DNA of 14,538 nucleotides from an uncultured Pseudomonadota bacterium (GCA_946885905.1 CAMPHL010000015.1:1-14538); one strand, 5' to 3'; shown: positions 5,927 to 13,320, numbered from the stretch's first letter. The notes: a model not told the origin generated them from the letters alone. Program-made: numbers and translations.

Positions 5927-7000
5927 ATGGCGCAGAGAGACGACCTCGACCGGTACCGTTGCCTTTGCACCCGCTTCCTCGGCGGGCACGGGCTGAATTC
6001 CACCCCAGAGTGGCTGGCGACTATGCCGCGCGATGCGAAGCGCGATCGTTATGGCGATGGCGGCGCGGTTGCGGAGCTCGAGGCGGAGACCTGCAAGGTC
6101 CTCGGCAAGCCGGCGGCGGTTTTCTTCCCGAGCGGCACGATGGCGCAGCAGATCGCGTTGCGGATCCACGCGGATCGCCGAGGCTGCCGCGTCGTGGCGT
6201 GGCACCCGACCTGCCACCTCGAGATGCACGAGGACGATGCGTTCAAGCACCTGCACGGCCTGCTCGGCGTGACGGTCGGCAATCCAGGCAGCCTCATGAC
6301 GCTGGAGGACCTGCGGGCCGTCCCCGGACGGTGGGCCGCGGTGCTCTTCGAGTTGCCGCAGCGCGAGATCGGCGGAGCGTTGCCGTCGTGGAAGGACCTG
6401 CACGAGCAGGTCGCCTACGTCCGCAGCCGCGGCGCGGCGGTGCACATGGACGGCGCGCGGCTGTGGGAGTCGACGCCGTTCTACGGGAAGACGCCTGCGC
6501 AGGTCGCGGCGCTCTTCGACACCGTCTACGTCTCCTTCTACAAGATCCTGGGCGGCCTCGCGGGCGCGTGCCTCGCGGGCCCGGAGGACGTCATCGCGGA
6601 GGCGCGCGCCTGGCGCAAGCGCCACGGCGGCACGCTCTTTTCGATGTGGCCCTACGCGGCGTCGGCGCTCACGGGGCTGCGCAATCGCCTGCCGCTCATG
6701 CCGCGCTACTACCGGCACGCGGTGGCGATCGCGAAGGAGGTGCGGAAGCTCAAGGGCGTCGAGGTCCTGCCGGACCCGCCGCAGACGAACATGATGCGGC
6801 TGCTGCTGCGGGTGGGCGAGAAGAAGCTCAACGCCAACGCCTGCCGCATCGCGCGCGAGCGCAACGTGTACACGTTCAAATGGAGCGGCGAGGGATCCAC
6901 CAGGGGCACGCGGCTGGTGGAGCTCACATGCGGGGATGCCACGCTCGCGTTCAAGCCGCGCGAGGTGGCGGGCATCGTCGCGGAGCTGGTGGCGCCATGA
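5927..7000 (+). CDS. Threonine-aldolase-like PLP enzyme (beta-eliminating lyase family)
   Basis: This 357-residue fold-type I PLP enzyme shows the family's phosphate-binding region FFPSGTMAQQIAL (66-78), the ring-stacking histidine region WHPTCHLEMHEDDAF (92-106), cofactor aspartate D175 in HMDGARLWE, and Schiff-base lysine K206 in YVSFYKILGGLAG. Low-specificity threonine aldolases cleave beta-hydroxy amino acids to glycine and an aldehyde. The length is close to normal (about 340). The lysine context SFYKILGG differs from the common SFSKGLG, so it is better called a threonine-aldolase-like lyase than an LtaE orthologue. The gene starts 26 bp after the rhodanese stop with no Shine-Dalgarno. 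A TAAACT box seven bases before ATG could be the -10 of a leaderless promoter. Its stop overlaps the start of an FAD enzyme by ATGA, suggesting that the products are used in sequence. Confidence 0.87.
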   Translation: MAQRDDLDRYRCLCTRFLGGHGLNSTPEWLATMPRDAKRDRYGDGGAVAELEAETCKVLGKPAAVFFPSGTMAQQIALRIHADRRGCRVVAWHPTCHLEMHEDDAFKHLHGLLGVTVGNPGSLMTLEDLRAVPGRWAAVLFELPQREIGGALPSWKDLHEQVAYVRSRGAAVHMDGARLWESTPFYGKTPAQVAALFDTVYVSFYKILGGLAGACLAGPEDVIAEARAWRKRHGGTLFSMWPYAASALTGLRNRLPLMPRYYRHAVAIAKEVRKLKGVEVLPDPPQTNMMRLLLRVGEKKLNANACRIARERNVYTFKWSGEGSTRGTRLVELTCGDATLAFKPREVAGIVAELVAP

Positions 7001-8241
7001 ACGCCTCCGCGAGCGAAAGCGCGGCCGTCGCCATCGTCGGCGGTGGCGTCCTCGGCTGCAGCATCGCGTGGCACCTGGCGCGTGCGGGCCAAGCGAACGT
7101 CGTCGTGCTCGAGCGCAACGACATCGGATCGGGCGCTACGGCCCGTTCGGCCGGGCTGGTCGCACGCGGCCGGCTGCATCGCGAGACGCTGCAGCTCGTG
7201 CGCCGCACGCGCGAGGCGATCGCCGAGCTGGAGGCGCAGCTCGGCGAGCCCGTGGGGTTCCGGCGCGTCGGCAGCGTGCGCGTCGCGGCGAGCGAGGAGC
7301 GCGCGGCCGAGCTCGCCACGATGGACGCGTTGCTGCGCGAGCACGGCGTGGAAGTGCAGAACATCGATGCCCGACGCGCGGGCGAGCTCGTTCCCTGGCT
7401 CGATGCCTCCCGCGGCCGGCGCATCTCGCACGTCGAGGACGACGGCTACGTCGATGCCTACCAGCTCGCCAGCGCCTACGCGCGCGCCGCCCGGGAGCGC
7501 GGCGTTCGCATCCGCACGCGAACATCGGTCGGGCGCATCGTGCACGAAGGCGGCAGGGTAGTCGGCGTCGAAACCGATCGCGGCAGGATCGACGCCGACG
7601 TGGTCATCGACGCCGCGGGCGCCTGGGCGATCGGGGTCGCCGGCGCGATCGGCATCCCGATGGGCACCGCGCCCGTGCGCAGCCACTACTTCATCACCGC
7701 CCCCCAGCCTGGAGCGCGGCGCGACCATCCGATCGTCTACCTCCCCGATGCGCGCGCCTATGCGCGGCCGGAAGTCGGCGGCCTCCTGCTGGGCGTCCAG
7801 GAGCCGCAGTCGCGGACGTACGACGCGCGCACGCTGCCGGACGACATCGCGGACTTTCCGCTATCGAGCGAGGGCGACGACTGGTCGGTGCTCCTCGAGC
7901 ACGCGGAGACTCTCAAGACGTACATCCCGCGCCTCGAGGAGATGCCGCTAGCGCACCACATCACGGGCCTGTCGACCTATACGCCCGACGGCAAGTTCAT
8001 CCTCGGCCGCGCCGGAGCGATGGAAGGCTTCTTCGTGGCGGGCGGCTGCTGCGGGACCGGCGTGTCGGCCTCGGGCGGCATCGGGGAATCGATCGCGGAG
8101 CTCGTGCTGGGACGGCCGCCCCGCGTCGACCTCGCACCCTTCCGTCCCGACCGGTTCGGCGCGATCGATCCCTACGGCGAGGAGTTTCGTGAGCGCTGCG
8201 CCGCGGCGCGCGCGGGCAAGCTGCGTCGGATCGCGACCTAG
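6997..8241 (+). CDS. FAD-dependent oxidoreductase, DAO family, sarcosine/dimethylglycine dehydrogenase-like
   Basis: This 414-residue protein starts with AVAIVGGGVLGCSIAWHLA (10-28), the FAD-binding Rossmann motif, then VVVLERNDIGSGATARSAG (35-53). The latter matches the FAD-contacting arm of dimethylglycine and sarcosine dehydrogenase-like proteins. The C-terminal part has TGLSTYTPDGKFILG (323-337) and the final FAD loop GGCCGTGVSASGGIGESIAE (349-368). Such enzymes oxidise N-methylated or plain glycine-like substrates. ATG 6997 overlaps the lyase stop, so the pair is translationally coupled; a plausible route is lyase release of glycine or a derivative followed by FAD oxidation, though this is inference. 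No folate-binding domain follows the FAD domain, unlike the about 850-residue mitochondrial enzymes. The gene ends 22 bp before the large inverted repeat. Confidence 0.9.
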   Translation: MNASASESAAVAIVGGGVLGCSIAWHLARAGQANVVVLERNDIGSGATARSAGLVARGRLHRETLQLVRRTREAIAELEAQLGEPVGFRRVGSVRVAASEERAAELATMDALLREHGVEVQNIDARRAGELVPWLDASRGRRISHVEDDGYVDAYQLASAYARAARERGVRIRTRTSVGRIVHEGGRVVGVETDRGRIDADVVIDAAGAWAIGVAGAIGIPMGTAPVRSHYFITAPQPGARRDHPIVYLPDARAYARPEVGGLLLGVQEPQSRTYDARTLPDDIADFPLSSEGDDWSVLLEHAETLKTYIPRLEEMPLAHHITGLSTYTPDGKFILGRAGAMEGFFVAGGCCGTGVSASGGIGESIAELVLGRPPRVDLAPFRPDRFGAIDPYGEEFRERCAAARAGKLRRIAT

Positions 8242-8263
8242 GGAGGCGCCGAAGACGTTCCTT

Positions 8264-8418
8264 GTTTTCCCGGAGTTGGCTTCTGTTTTCCAAAATCTCG
8301 AATTCATACTCCACTGGCGTAGTCCCGGATGCGTCCTCAACCGGGAAACGATCTTGGACTACGCCAGTGGAGTATGAATTCGAGATTTTGGAAAACAGAA
8401 GCCAACTCCCGGGAAAAC
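8264..8418. repeat. 155-bp near-perfect inverted repeat (62/63-bp arms, 30-bp loop)
   Basis: The left arm 8264-8325 is the reverse complement of the right arm 8356-8418 at every base except one extra G in the right arm (CCCGGG at 8408-8413 against CCCGG on the left). The loop is 8326-8355 and contains a smaller nested pair, TCCCGG (8323-8328) with CCGGGA (8341-8346). The arms are about 47% GC, far below the surrounding genes, and each begins with GTTTTCCC when read inward on its own strand. The element fills the gap between two convergent genes. No transposase, integron-type site or clean target-site duplication is visible. It could be a miniature inverted-repeat element, or a bidirectional terminator or cruciform. 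It is not recognised as a named repeat family. Confidence 0.95.
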
Positions 8419-8433
8419 GAAGCTTCAGGCTTC
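8414..8433 (-). terminator. Possible intrinsic terminator of the EamA gene
   Basis: Immediately after the EamA stop, the minus strand reads GAAGC-CTGAA-GCTTC, a 5-bp stem with a 5-base loop, followed by G and four T residues (8417-8414). The T-tract is also the first part of the large inverted repeat's right arm. The stem is short, so termination may depend on the larger palindrome just beyond it. Confidence 0.4.
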
Positions 8434-9276
8434 CTAGCGGCCGAAAGCCAGGATCGAGATGCCCGCGGCGACCGCCACGCTCGCGGCCACGCGCCGCGCA
8501 CCGAACGGCTCGCGCAGGAAGATCGCGCCGAGGATCGCCGCGAAGATCACGCTGCTCTCGCGCAGCGCCGCGACCTGCGCCATGGGCGCCTGCGTGAGCG
8601 CGAAGACCACGATCGTGTAGGCGCCGAGCATCATCGCGCCGCCTACGAGCCCGTTCAGCCAATCGTGCCGCAGCGCTTGCGTGAACGCAGCACCGCGCCG
8701 CGCGGCCGCGGTTCCGCAGACGATCACGCCCGTGAGGATATTGAGGAGCGCGACGTATCCGACCGAAGTGCCCGAGGCGCGCGCGCCGATGCCGTCGATC
8801 ACGGTGTAGGTGGCGATGCACAGGCCCACGCCCGCCGCCCAGGCGAGCGTGGCGCGATGCTCGCGCGATGCGCCTCGCCGCGCGGCGAGGACGAAGATGC
8901 CGAGGCAGATGAGCGCCACGCCGGCGGCCGCCGCCGCGGAGGGCACTTCGCCCGCGACCGCGAGCGAGAGGAAGAGCACGAGCAGCGGCGCCATTCCGCG
9001 CGAGACCGGATAGGCGAGGCTCAAGTCCCCCACGCGATAGGCGTTGATGAGGAAGTAGAAATAGAGCGCGTTCACGCACGTCGAGGCCGCGAGCCACGGC
9101 CACGACGCCGGCGCCGGCAGCCCGGCGTAGGCGAGGATCGCGGCGGCGAGCACGATGTTGGGCGCCTTGATGAGCGCCATCGCCACCAGCCCGTCGTGCC
9201 CGCGCTTGGCCATGAGGTTCCAGCCCGCGTGCATGAGCGCGGAGGCCAGCACCAGCGCGAGGATGGAGGAATCCAC
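8434..9276 (-). CDS. EamA/DMT-superfamily transporter
   Basis: This 280-residue hydrophobic protein has about ten membrane helices in two similar halves, as in EamA/DMT exporters and permeases. The first half includes ALMHAGWNLMAKRG (13-26) and ends around GVALICLGIFVLAARRG; the second starts near ATLAWAAGVGLCIATYTVIDG and ends ESSVIFAAILGAIFLREPFG, which is a typical DMT closing motif, plus a last helix. Such carriers usually move amino acids, nucleotides or other small metabolites. It begins at GTG 9276, 12 bp after the stop of the DadA-like gene on the same strand, and is therefore the last gene of the importer-dehydrogenase operon. The ribosome site is poor, suggesting coupled translation; an alternative start further inside (the M of LMHAGW) would cut the first helix. 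It may export a product or take up an amine or amino acid; direction is unknown. Confidence 0.85.
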   Translation of the reverse strand: MDSSILALVLASALMHAGWNLMAKRGHDGLVAMALIKAPNIVLAAAILAYAGLPAPASWPWLAASTCVNALYFYFLINAYRVGDLSLAYPVSRGMAPLLVLFLSLAVAGEVPSAAAAAGVALICLGIFVLAARRGASREHRATLAWAAGVGLCIATYTVIDGIGARASGTSVGYVALLNILTGVIVCGTAAARRGAAFTQALRHDWLNGLVGGAMMLGAYTIVVFALTQAPMAQVAALRESSVIFAAILGAIFLREPFGARRVAASVAVAAGISILAFGR

Positions 9277-9288
9277 GCGGCGGGGCGC

Positions 9289-10527
9289 TCAGAACCGGCC
9301 GGCGGAGTACGCGGCGAGATCGATCAGGGGCTGGCGCCCGGCCACCAGGTCGGCGACCAGGCGCCCGGTCACCGGTCCGCTCGTCATGCCGTTGTGCCCG
9401 TGTCCGAATGCGAGGAAGAGGCCCTCGTGCCCCGATGCGCGGTCGATCACCGGGAGCGAATCGGGCAGGCACGGCCGATGACCCATCCATTCGGTAAAGG
9501 CTTCGGCGCGGACCCGCGGATAGAGCGACTTCACCTGCGCGAGCAGCTTGCGCGCGCGCCGATAGTCGGGCGGCGCCTCGAGGCCGGCGAATTCCACCGT
9601 GCCGGCGACCCGCAGGCCGCCTTCCATCGGGGTCGCATAGAACTTGCCCTCGGAGGACGAAACGGGGATGCGCGGCTCGAAGCCCGGGTCGGTAAGCGTC
9701 ACGTGGTATCCGCGCTGGCTTTCGAGCGGCAGGCGCACGCCCAACGCGGAGGTGAGGGCGCCGGACCATGCGCCGGCCGCGACGATCACCTTGTCCGCCT
9801 TGATCTCGCGCCCATCGACCTGGAGCGTCCACGTGCCGTCGCCGCCCCGGCGCATCGCCCGGACGTTGCCGCGCTCGAGGCGGCCGCCGTCGGCCACGAA
9901 CCGTTCGGCGAGCCGCGTCACGAGCCGATAGGGATTGGCGACGTAGCCGTGGTCCGGCGAAAGCACGCCGTGAGTGTATTCCGGCGCGAGCGCGGGATCG
10001 AGCTCGCGCAGCTCGCCCGCCGAGAGCTCGCGCACCTCGGCGCCGCGTTCGCGCCGCAGGTCCCACTCGCGGCGACTCGAGCGCAGCGCCTGCTCGCTTC
10101 GATAGACGACCATCGTGCCGGTGCGGCGGATCAGGTCCTCGCATCCGGCCGCGCGCACCAGCGGCTCGTAGCAGTCGAAGACATGGCGATGCAGGGCTCG
10201 CAGCGCATCGGAGATCTCCGCTACCCGAGCAGGTCGCGCCGAGCGCACGAACCGCACGAGCCACGGCAGGGCCCGCGGCAGGTACGCCGGCCGGATTCGC
10301 AGCGGCCCTTCGGGATCCGTGAGCCAGCCCGGGACCTTGCGCACGATCCCGGGCATGGCGAGCGGCACGCAACTCCCGGGGCTCAACGCGCCCGCGTTGC
10401 CCTTCGAGGTGCCTTCCCCCGGCCCCTCGCGCTCGACGATCGTCACTTCGTGCCCGTCGCGCCGCAGGTAGGACGCGCAGCAGACGCCGACGATACCGGC
10501 GCCGATCACGACCACGCCGCCGCTCAC
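9289..10527 (-). CDS. D-amino-acid dehydrogenase-like FAD oxidoreductase (DadA-like)
   Basis: This 412-residue protein carries VVVIGAGIVGVCCASYLRRD (5-24) and VTIVEREGPGEGTSKGNAG (28-46). The SKGNAGALSPG segment corresponds to the ANAG-SPG signature of DadA-type D-amino-acid dehydrogenases. The C-terminal GHGHNGMTSGPVTGRLVADL (375-394) completes the FAD site. Typical DadA is about 430 residues, so this is full length. The start is GTG 10527: it overlaps the permease stop as GTGA and places the Rossmann loop at residue 5, whereas upstream in-frame extensions run through the permease gene in a shadow frame. DadA-type enzymes deaminate D-amino acids or oxidise related amines and feed electrons to the membrane. 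Its position straight after a solute importer suggests it oxidises the imported compound. It is distinct in sequence from the other two DAO proteins here. Confidence 0.9.
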   Translation of the reverse strand: MSGGVVVIGAGIVGVCCASYLRRDGHEVTIVEREGPGEGTSKGNAGALSPGSCVPLAMPGIVRKVPGWLTDPEGPLRIRPAYLPRALPWLVRFVRSARPARVAEISDALRALHRHVFDCYEPLVRAAGCEDLIRRTGTMVVYRSEQALRSSRREWDLRRERGAEVRELSAGELRELDPALAPEYTHGVLSPDHGYVANPYRLVTRLAERFVADGGRLERGNVRAMRRGGDGTWTLQVDGREIKADKVIVAAGAWSGALTSALGVRLPLESQRGYHVTLTDPGFEPRIPVSSSEGKFYATPMEGGLRVAGTVEFAGLEAPPDYRRARKLLAQVKSLYPRVRAEAFTEWMGHRPCLPDSLPVIDRASGHEGLFLAFGHGHNGMTSGPVTGRLVADLVAGRQPLIDLAAYSAGRF

Positions 10528-12227
10528 GGCGCGCGCCAGGCCTGCGAGCGACGCAGGATCCCGCGGGTGAGCAGCCAGTGCAGGACCTTGGCCGCCATGC
10601 AGGTGGCCACGATCACCATGGCCATGGCGATCGCGTAGGCGAACTCGCCCGCGTCGTCCATGTTCAGCACCGCGATCGAGGCGAGGTGGGTGCGGCTCGA
10701 ATACAGGAACACCACCGCCGAAACGGTGGTCATCGCCGCGAGGAAGAAGTACATCGACACGTCGAGGATCGCGGTCATGCACAGCGGCACGGTCACCCGC
10801 CACAGGGTGCGCAGCCGCGAGGCCTTGAGCGAATCCGACACGGACTCGAACTCGGGGTCGATCTGCTTCAGGGCCGTCACCATGGTGAAGTGGGTGACCG
10901 AGTAGTAGTGCACGATCGTCACCAGCACCAGGATCGCCATGCTCCCGTACAGGAAGTTGAGCGGGTTGCCCGGCTTGTTGAAGAAGAAGATGTAGGCGAG
11001 GCCGAGCACGAGCCCCGGTACCGCCATCGGAGTCGCGGCCAGCACCTGCACGAGCCGGCGCGTGCGCGTCCATCCGCGCGTCTTCTCGACCAGGTACGCG
11101 CCGAGGAAGACGATGGCGGTGCCGAAGACGGCGACCAGCCCCGAGAGCTTCAAGCTGTTCCAGTAGGATTGCCAGCCGCCGCCCGCGGCCAGGTCGAAGT
11201 TGTAGTGCTTGAGCGTGAGGCTCATGTTGTACGGCCAGAAGCGGATGAACGAGCTCACCGCGGCCACCGCGAGGATGCCCACGATCGCGAACGCGATCGC
11301 CGCGCAGAAGACGAGGAAGATGGAGTCGCGGCGCAGGTCGCGGCGCGGCCGGTGGGGCACGGCGCGCGCGGACATCATCGCCACCTGCCGGCGCTGCACC
11401 AGCCGCACGGCCGCGAAGGCAGCCGCGGCGGCCAGCAGCAGGATCACGCTCACGACGGCGCCGGTCTCGAAGTCCTGCTGCCCGATCACCTTCTTGTAGA
11501 TGTCGGTGGCCAGCACGTTGAACTGGCCGCCGATCACCTTGGGGATGCCGAAGTCGGTGATCGAGAGCATGAACGAGATGATCGAGGCGCTGATGAGCCC
11601 GTACTTGGCGCCGGGAAGGGTGAGCGTGAAGAACGTGCGAGTGGGGCTCGTGCGCAGCGACTCGGCCACTTCATAGAGCCGCCCGTCGGTGAGCGAGAGC
11701 GCCGTGCTGATCACCATGAAGGTGTGCGGGAAGTGCGCGAAGGTCATCCCGACCACGATGCCCAGGGGCCCGTAGATCGTCTGGCCGAAGAGGAGGTCCT
11801 TCAGCAGCCCGTTGTTGCCGAAGAGCTGCACCAGCGAGAGCGCGAAGAGCAGCGACGGGGTGACCAGCGGGATCAGCGCTATGGAGCGCAGCAGCGGCTT
11901 GAGCGGTATGTTGGTCCGCTCGATGGCGTAGGCGTAGCCGAAGGCGAGCGGGATCGTGACCAGCGTGCTCACCACGCCGATCACCAGGGTGTTCCAGATC
12001 GAGGTGGCCGGCGCGCCGGAAGCGAAGTAGGCGGCGTAGTTCGCCAGGCCCGTGAAGTCGCCGCTCGCGGACTGGAAGCTGCGCCCGAGCATGAGCGCGA
12101 GCGGGGCGGCGAGGCCGATGACGAGGAACGCCGCGACCAGCACGGTCGCGGCGCCCAACGCCTTCTCCCCGGCGCTCGTCTTGATCCGGACTGGCGGCCG
12201 GGCGAACCAGCCCGCGGTGGAGCTCAA
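10524..12227 (-). CDS. ABC importer permease, fused two-domain (2-aminoethylphosphonate/iron type)
   Basis: This 567-residue protein contains two binding-protein-dependent permease domains in tandem, at about residues 25-280 and 300-555. Each ends with an EAA-type loop that docks the ATPase: YEVAESLRTSPTRTFFTLTLP (first, about 185-205) and ESVSDSLKASRLRTLWRVTVP (second, about 461-481). About twelve membrane helices are apparent. The length and fused form fit the putative 2-aminoethylphosphonate permease family and the related FbpB-like iron permeases. Pairing with the adjacent binding protein supports the phosphonate-type family; the real substrate may differ. The start is TTG at 12227, directly abutting the binding-protein stop (TAG then TTG), which suggests termination-reinitiation; a GTG further in would cut the first helix. 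Its stop overlaps the DadA-like gene. No ATPase gene accompanies it in this window. Confidence 0.88.
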   Translation of the reverse strand: MSSTAGWFARPPVRIKTSAGEKALGAATVLVAAFLVIGLAAPLALMLGRSFQSASGDFTGLANYAAYFASGAPATSIWNTLVIGVVSTLVTIPLAFGYAYAIERTNIPLKPLLRSIALIPLVTPSLLFALSLVQLFGNNGLLKDLLFGQTIYGPLGIVVGMTFAHFPHTFMVISTALSLTDGRLYEVAESLRTSPTRTFFTLTLPGAKYGLISASIISFMLSITDFGIPKVIGGQFNVLATDIYKKVIGQQDFETGAVVSVILLLAAAAAFAAVRLVQRRQVAMMSARAVPHRPRRDLRRDSIFLVFCAAIAFAIVGILAVAAVSSFIRFWPYNMSLTLKHYNFDLAAGGGWQSYWNSLKLSGLVAVFGTAIVFLGAYLVEKTRGWTRTRRLVQVLAATPMAVPGLVLGLAYIFFFNKPGNPLNFLYGSMAILVLVTIVHYYSVTHFTMVTALKQIDPEFESVSDSLKASRLRTLWRVTVPLCMTAILDVSMYFFLAAMTTVSAVVFLYSSRTHLASIAVLNMDDAGEFAYAIAMAMVIVATCMAAKVLHWLLTRGILRRSQAWRAP

Positions 12228-13277
12228 CTACTTCTTCTTGGGATCCGACTTCGAGCCGTAGCGGCGCTCCCACTCCTTCAGGATGCGCTCGCGGTTCTTG
12301 GCCGCCCACGCGAAGTCCTGCTTCATGATGCGCTGGTCCATGTCGGTGGGCAGGTGCGGCAGCGGCTGGGCGTAGCCGGCCATGGCGACCACCGAACGCT
12401 TGGTGCCGTAGAGCCGGTTCGCTTCCTCCGAGATGCCCCACTCCACGAGCTTCTTCGCCGCCTCGAGCTTCTTGGTGCCCTTGATGATCGCCATCGCGTT
12501 CATGTCCCAGCCGAGGCCGTCCTTGGGCATGATGATGTCTATCGGCGCGCCTTCTTCCTTGAGGCGCGAGCCGCGGATGTCGAAGCCCATGCCGACCATG
12601 TATTCGCCCTTGGCGGCCATCGCCGCGGGCGCCGAGCCCGAGTGCGTGTAGCGCGCGACGTTCTGGTGGAGCGCGTCCATGAACTTCCAGCCTTCCTCGT
12701 CGCCGTAGAGCTGGAGCCACGCCGACACGTACATGAACCCGGTGCCCGAGGAGGCCGGGTGCGCCATCACGATCTGGCCGCGGTAGGCCGGATTGGTGAG
12801 GTCCTTCCAGGTGGTGGGCTTGGGCGCGCCCTTCTTCTTCGCCTCGGCCTCGTTGAAGATGATGGCGCAGATCCAGCCGTTGTTGCCCACCCACTTGAGC
12901 GGCTTGCTGTCGTCGCGGAACTTGGGCGAGAGCTTCTCGACGCCCTTGGGCTGCATCGGCATCAGCAGGTCGTGCTCCTCCAGGACCAGCAGGCTCGTGA
13001 CCGCCAGGCCCCAGACGGCGTCGGCGTGCGGGTTCTCCTTCTCGGCGATGAGCTTCGCCGTGACCACGCCCGTCGAATCGCGCACCCAGTTGATCGTGAT
13101 GCCGGGGTTCGACTTCTCGAACGCGGCCTTGAACGACTTGAGGTCGTCGTTCTCGTATGCGGTGTAGACGGTGAGCTCGGTCTGAGCCGCCGCGGGCACG
13201 GGTGCCAGCGCGGCGATGCAGAATGCCCCCAGCGCGGCGAGGCCGCGAACCCAACGCGTCGAAAGTGCTGCTTTCAT
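12228..13277 (-). CDS. Periplasmic substrate-binding protein, putative 2-aminoethylphosphonate type
   Basis: This 349-residue protein has a signal peptide (about residues 1-31, MKAALSTRWVRGLAALGAFC then a hydrophobic core ending PVPAAAQ). A family 1-like binding fold follows: LTVYTAYENDDLKSFKAAFE (35-54), WVRDSTGVVTAKLIAEKENP (64-83), HPASSGTGFMYVSAWLQLYG (173-192) and GLGWDMNAMAIIKGTKKLEA (254-273). These blocks are those of the putative 2-aminoethylphosphonate-binding family, related to iron(III)-binding proteins. The family name does not prove the ligand. There is no lipobox, so it should be soluble in the periplasm. ATG 13277 is fixed by GGAGGGGAG just upstream; the in-frame ATG within that ribosome site (13292) and longer readings into the divergent peptidase gene are rejected. 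A lysine-rich end (SDPKKK) precedes the TAG. It delivers solute to the permease encoded next. Confidence 0.9.
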   Translation of the reverse strand: MKAALSTRWVRGLAALGAFCIAALAPVPAAAQTELTVYTAYENDDLKSFKAAFEKSNPGITINWVRDSTGVVTAKLIAEKENPHADAVWGLAVTSLLVLEEHDLLMPMQPKGVEKLSPKFRDDSKPLKWVGNNGWICAIIFNEAEAKKKGAPKPTTWKDLTNPAYRGQIVMAHPASSGTGFMYVSAWLQLYGDEEGWKFMDALHQNVARYTHSGSAPAAMAAKGEYMVGMGFDIRGSRLKEEGAPIDIIMPKDGLGWDMNAMAIIKGTKKLEAAKKLVEWGISEEANRLYGTKRSVVAMAGYAQPLPHLPTDMDQRIMKQDFAWAAKNRERILKEWERRYGSKSDPKKK

Positions 13278-13281
13278 CGTT

Positions 13282-13290
13282 CTCCCCTCC
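13282..13290 (-). promoter_or_regulatory. Strong ribosome binding site of the binding-protein gene
   Basis: The minus strand reads GGAGGGGAG, then AACG, then ATG at 13277. The strong Shine-Dalgarno suits an abundant periplasmic binding protein and decides its start. The divergent control region between this gene and the peptidase gene (13278-13332) is only 55 bp long, so promoters of the two must overlap or lie partly within coding sequence. Confidence 0.75.
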
Positions 13291-13320
13291 ATTCGAAATG
13301 CGGTTTTCAGGCGCCTCCAT

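Noticed and set aside
8264..8418. Integron attC site or insertion-sequence ends
   Set aside because: The attC core motifs are absent, no transposase gene is present, and no clean target duplication flanks the arms (a 5-bp CGAAG occurs near both ends but is not placed symmetrically).
8262..8420. Recurring peptide TPVEYEFEILENRSQ in several open frames
   Set aside because: The same string appears on both strands only because the DNA is an inverted repeat; no ribosome site or independent coding support exists.
10528..11073. N-terminal extension of the DadA-like protein
   Set aside because: This part is the permease gene in a shadow frame. The GTG at 10527 overlapping the permease stop gives the normal N-terminus.
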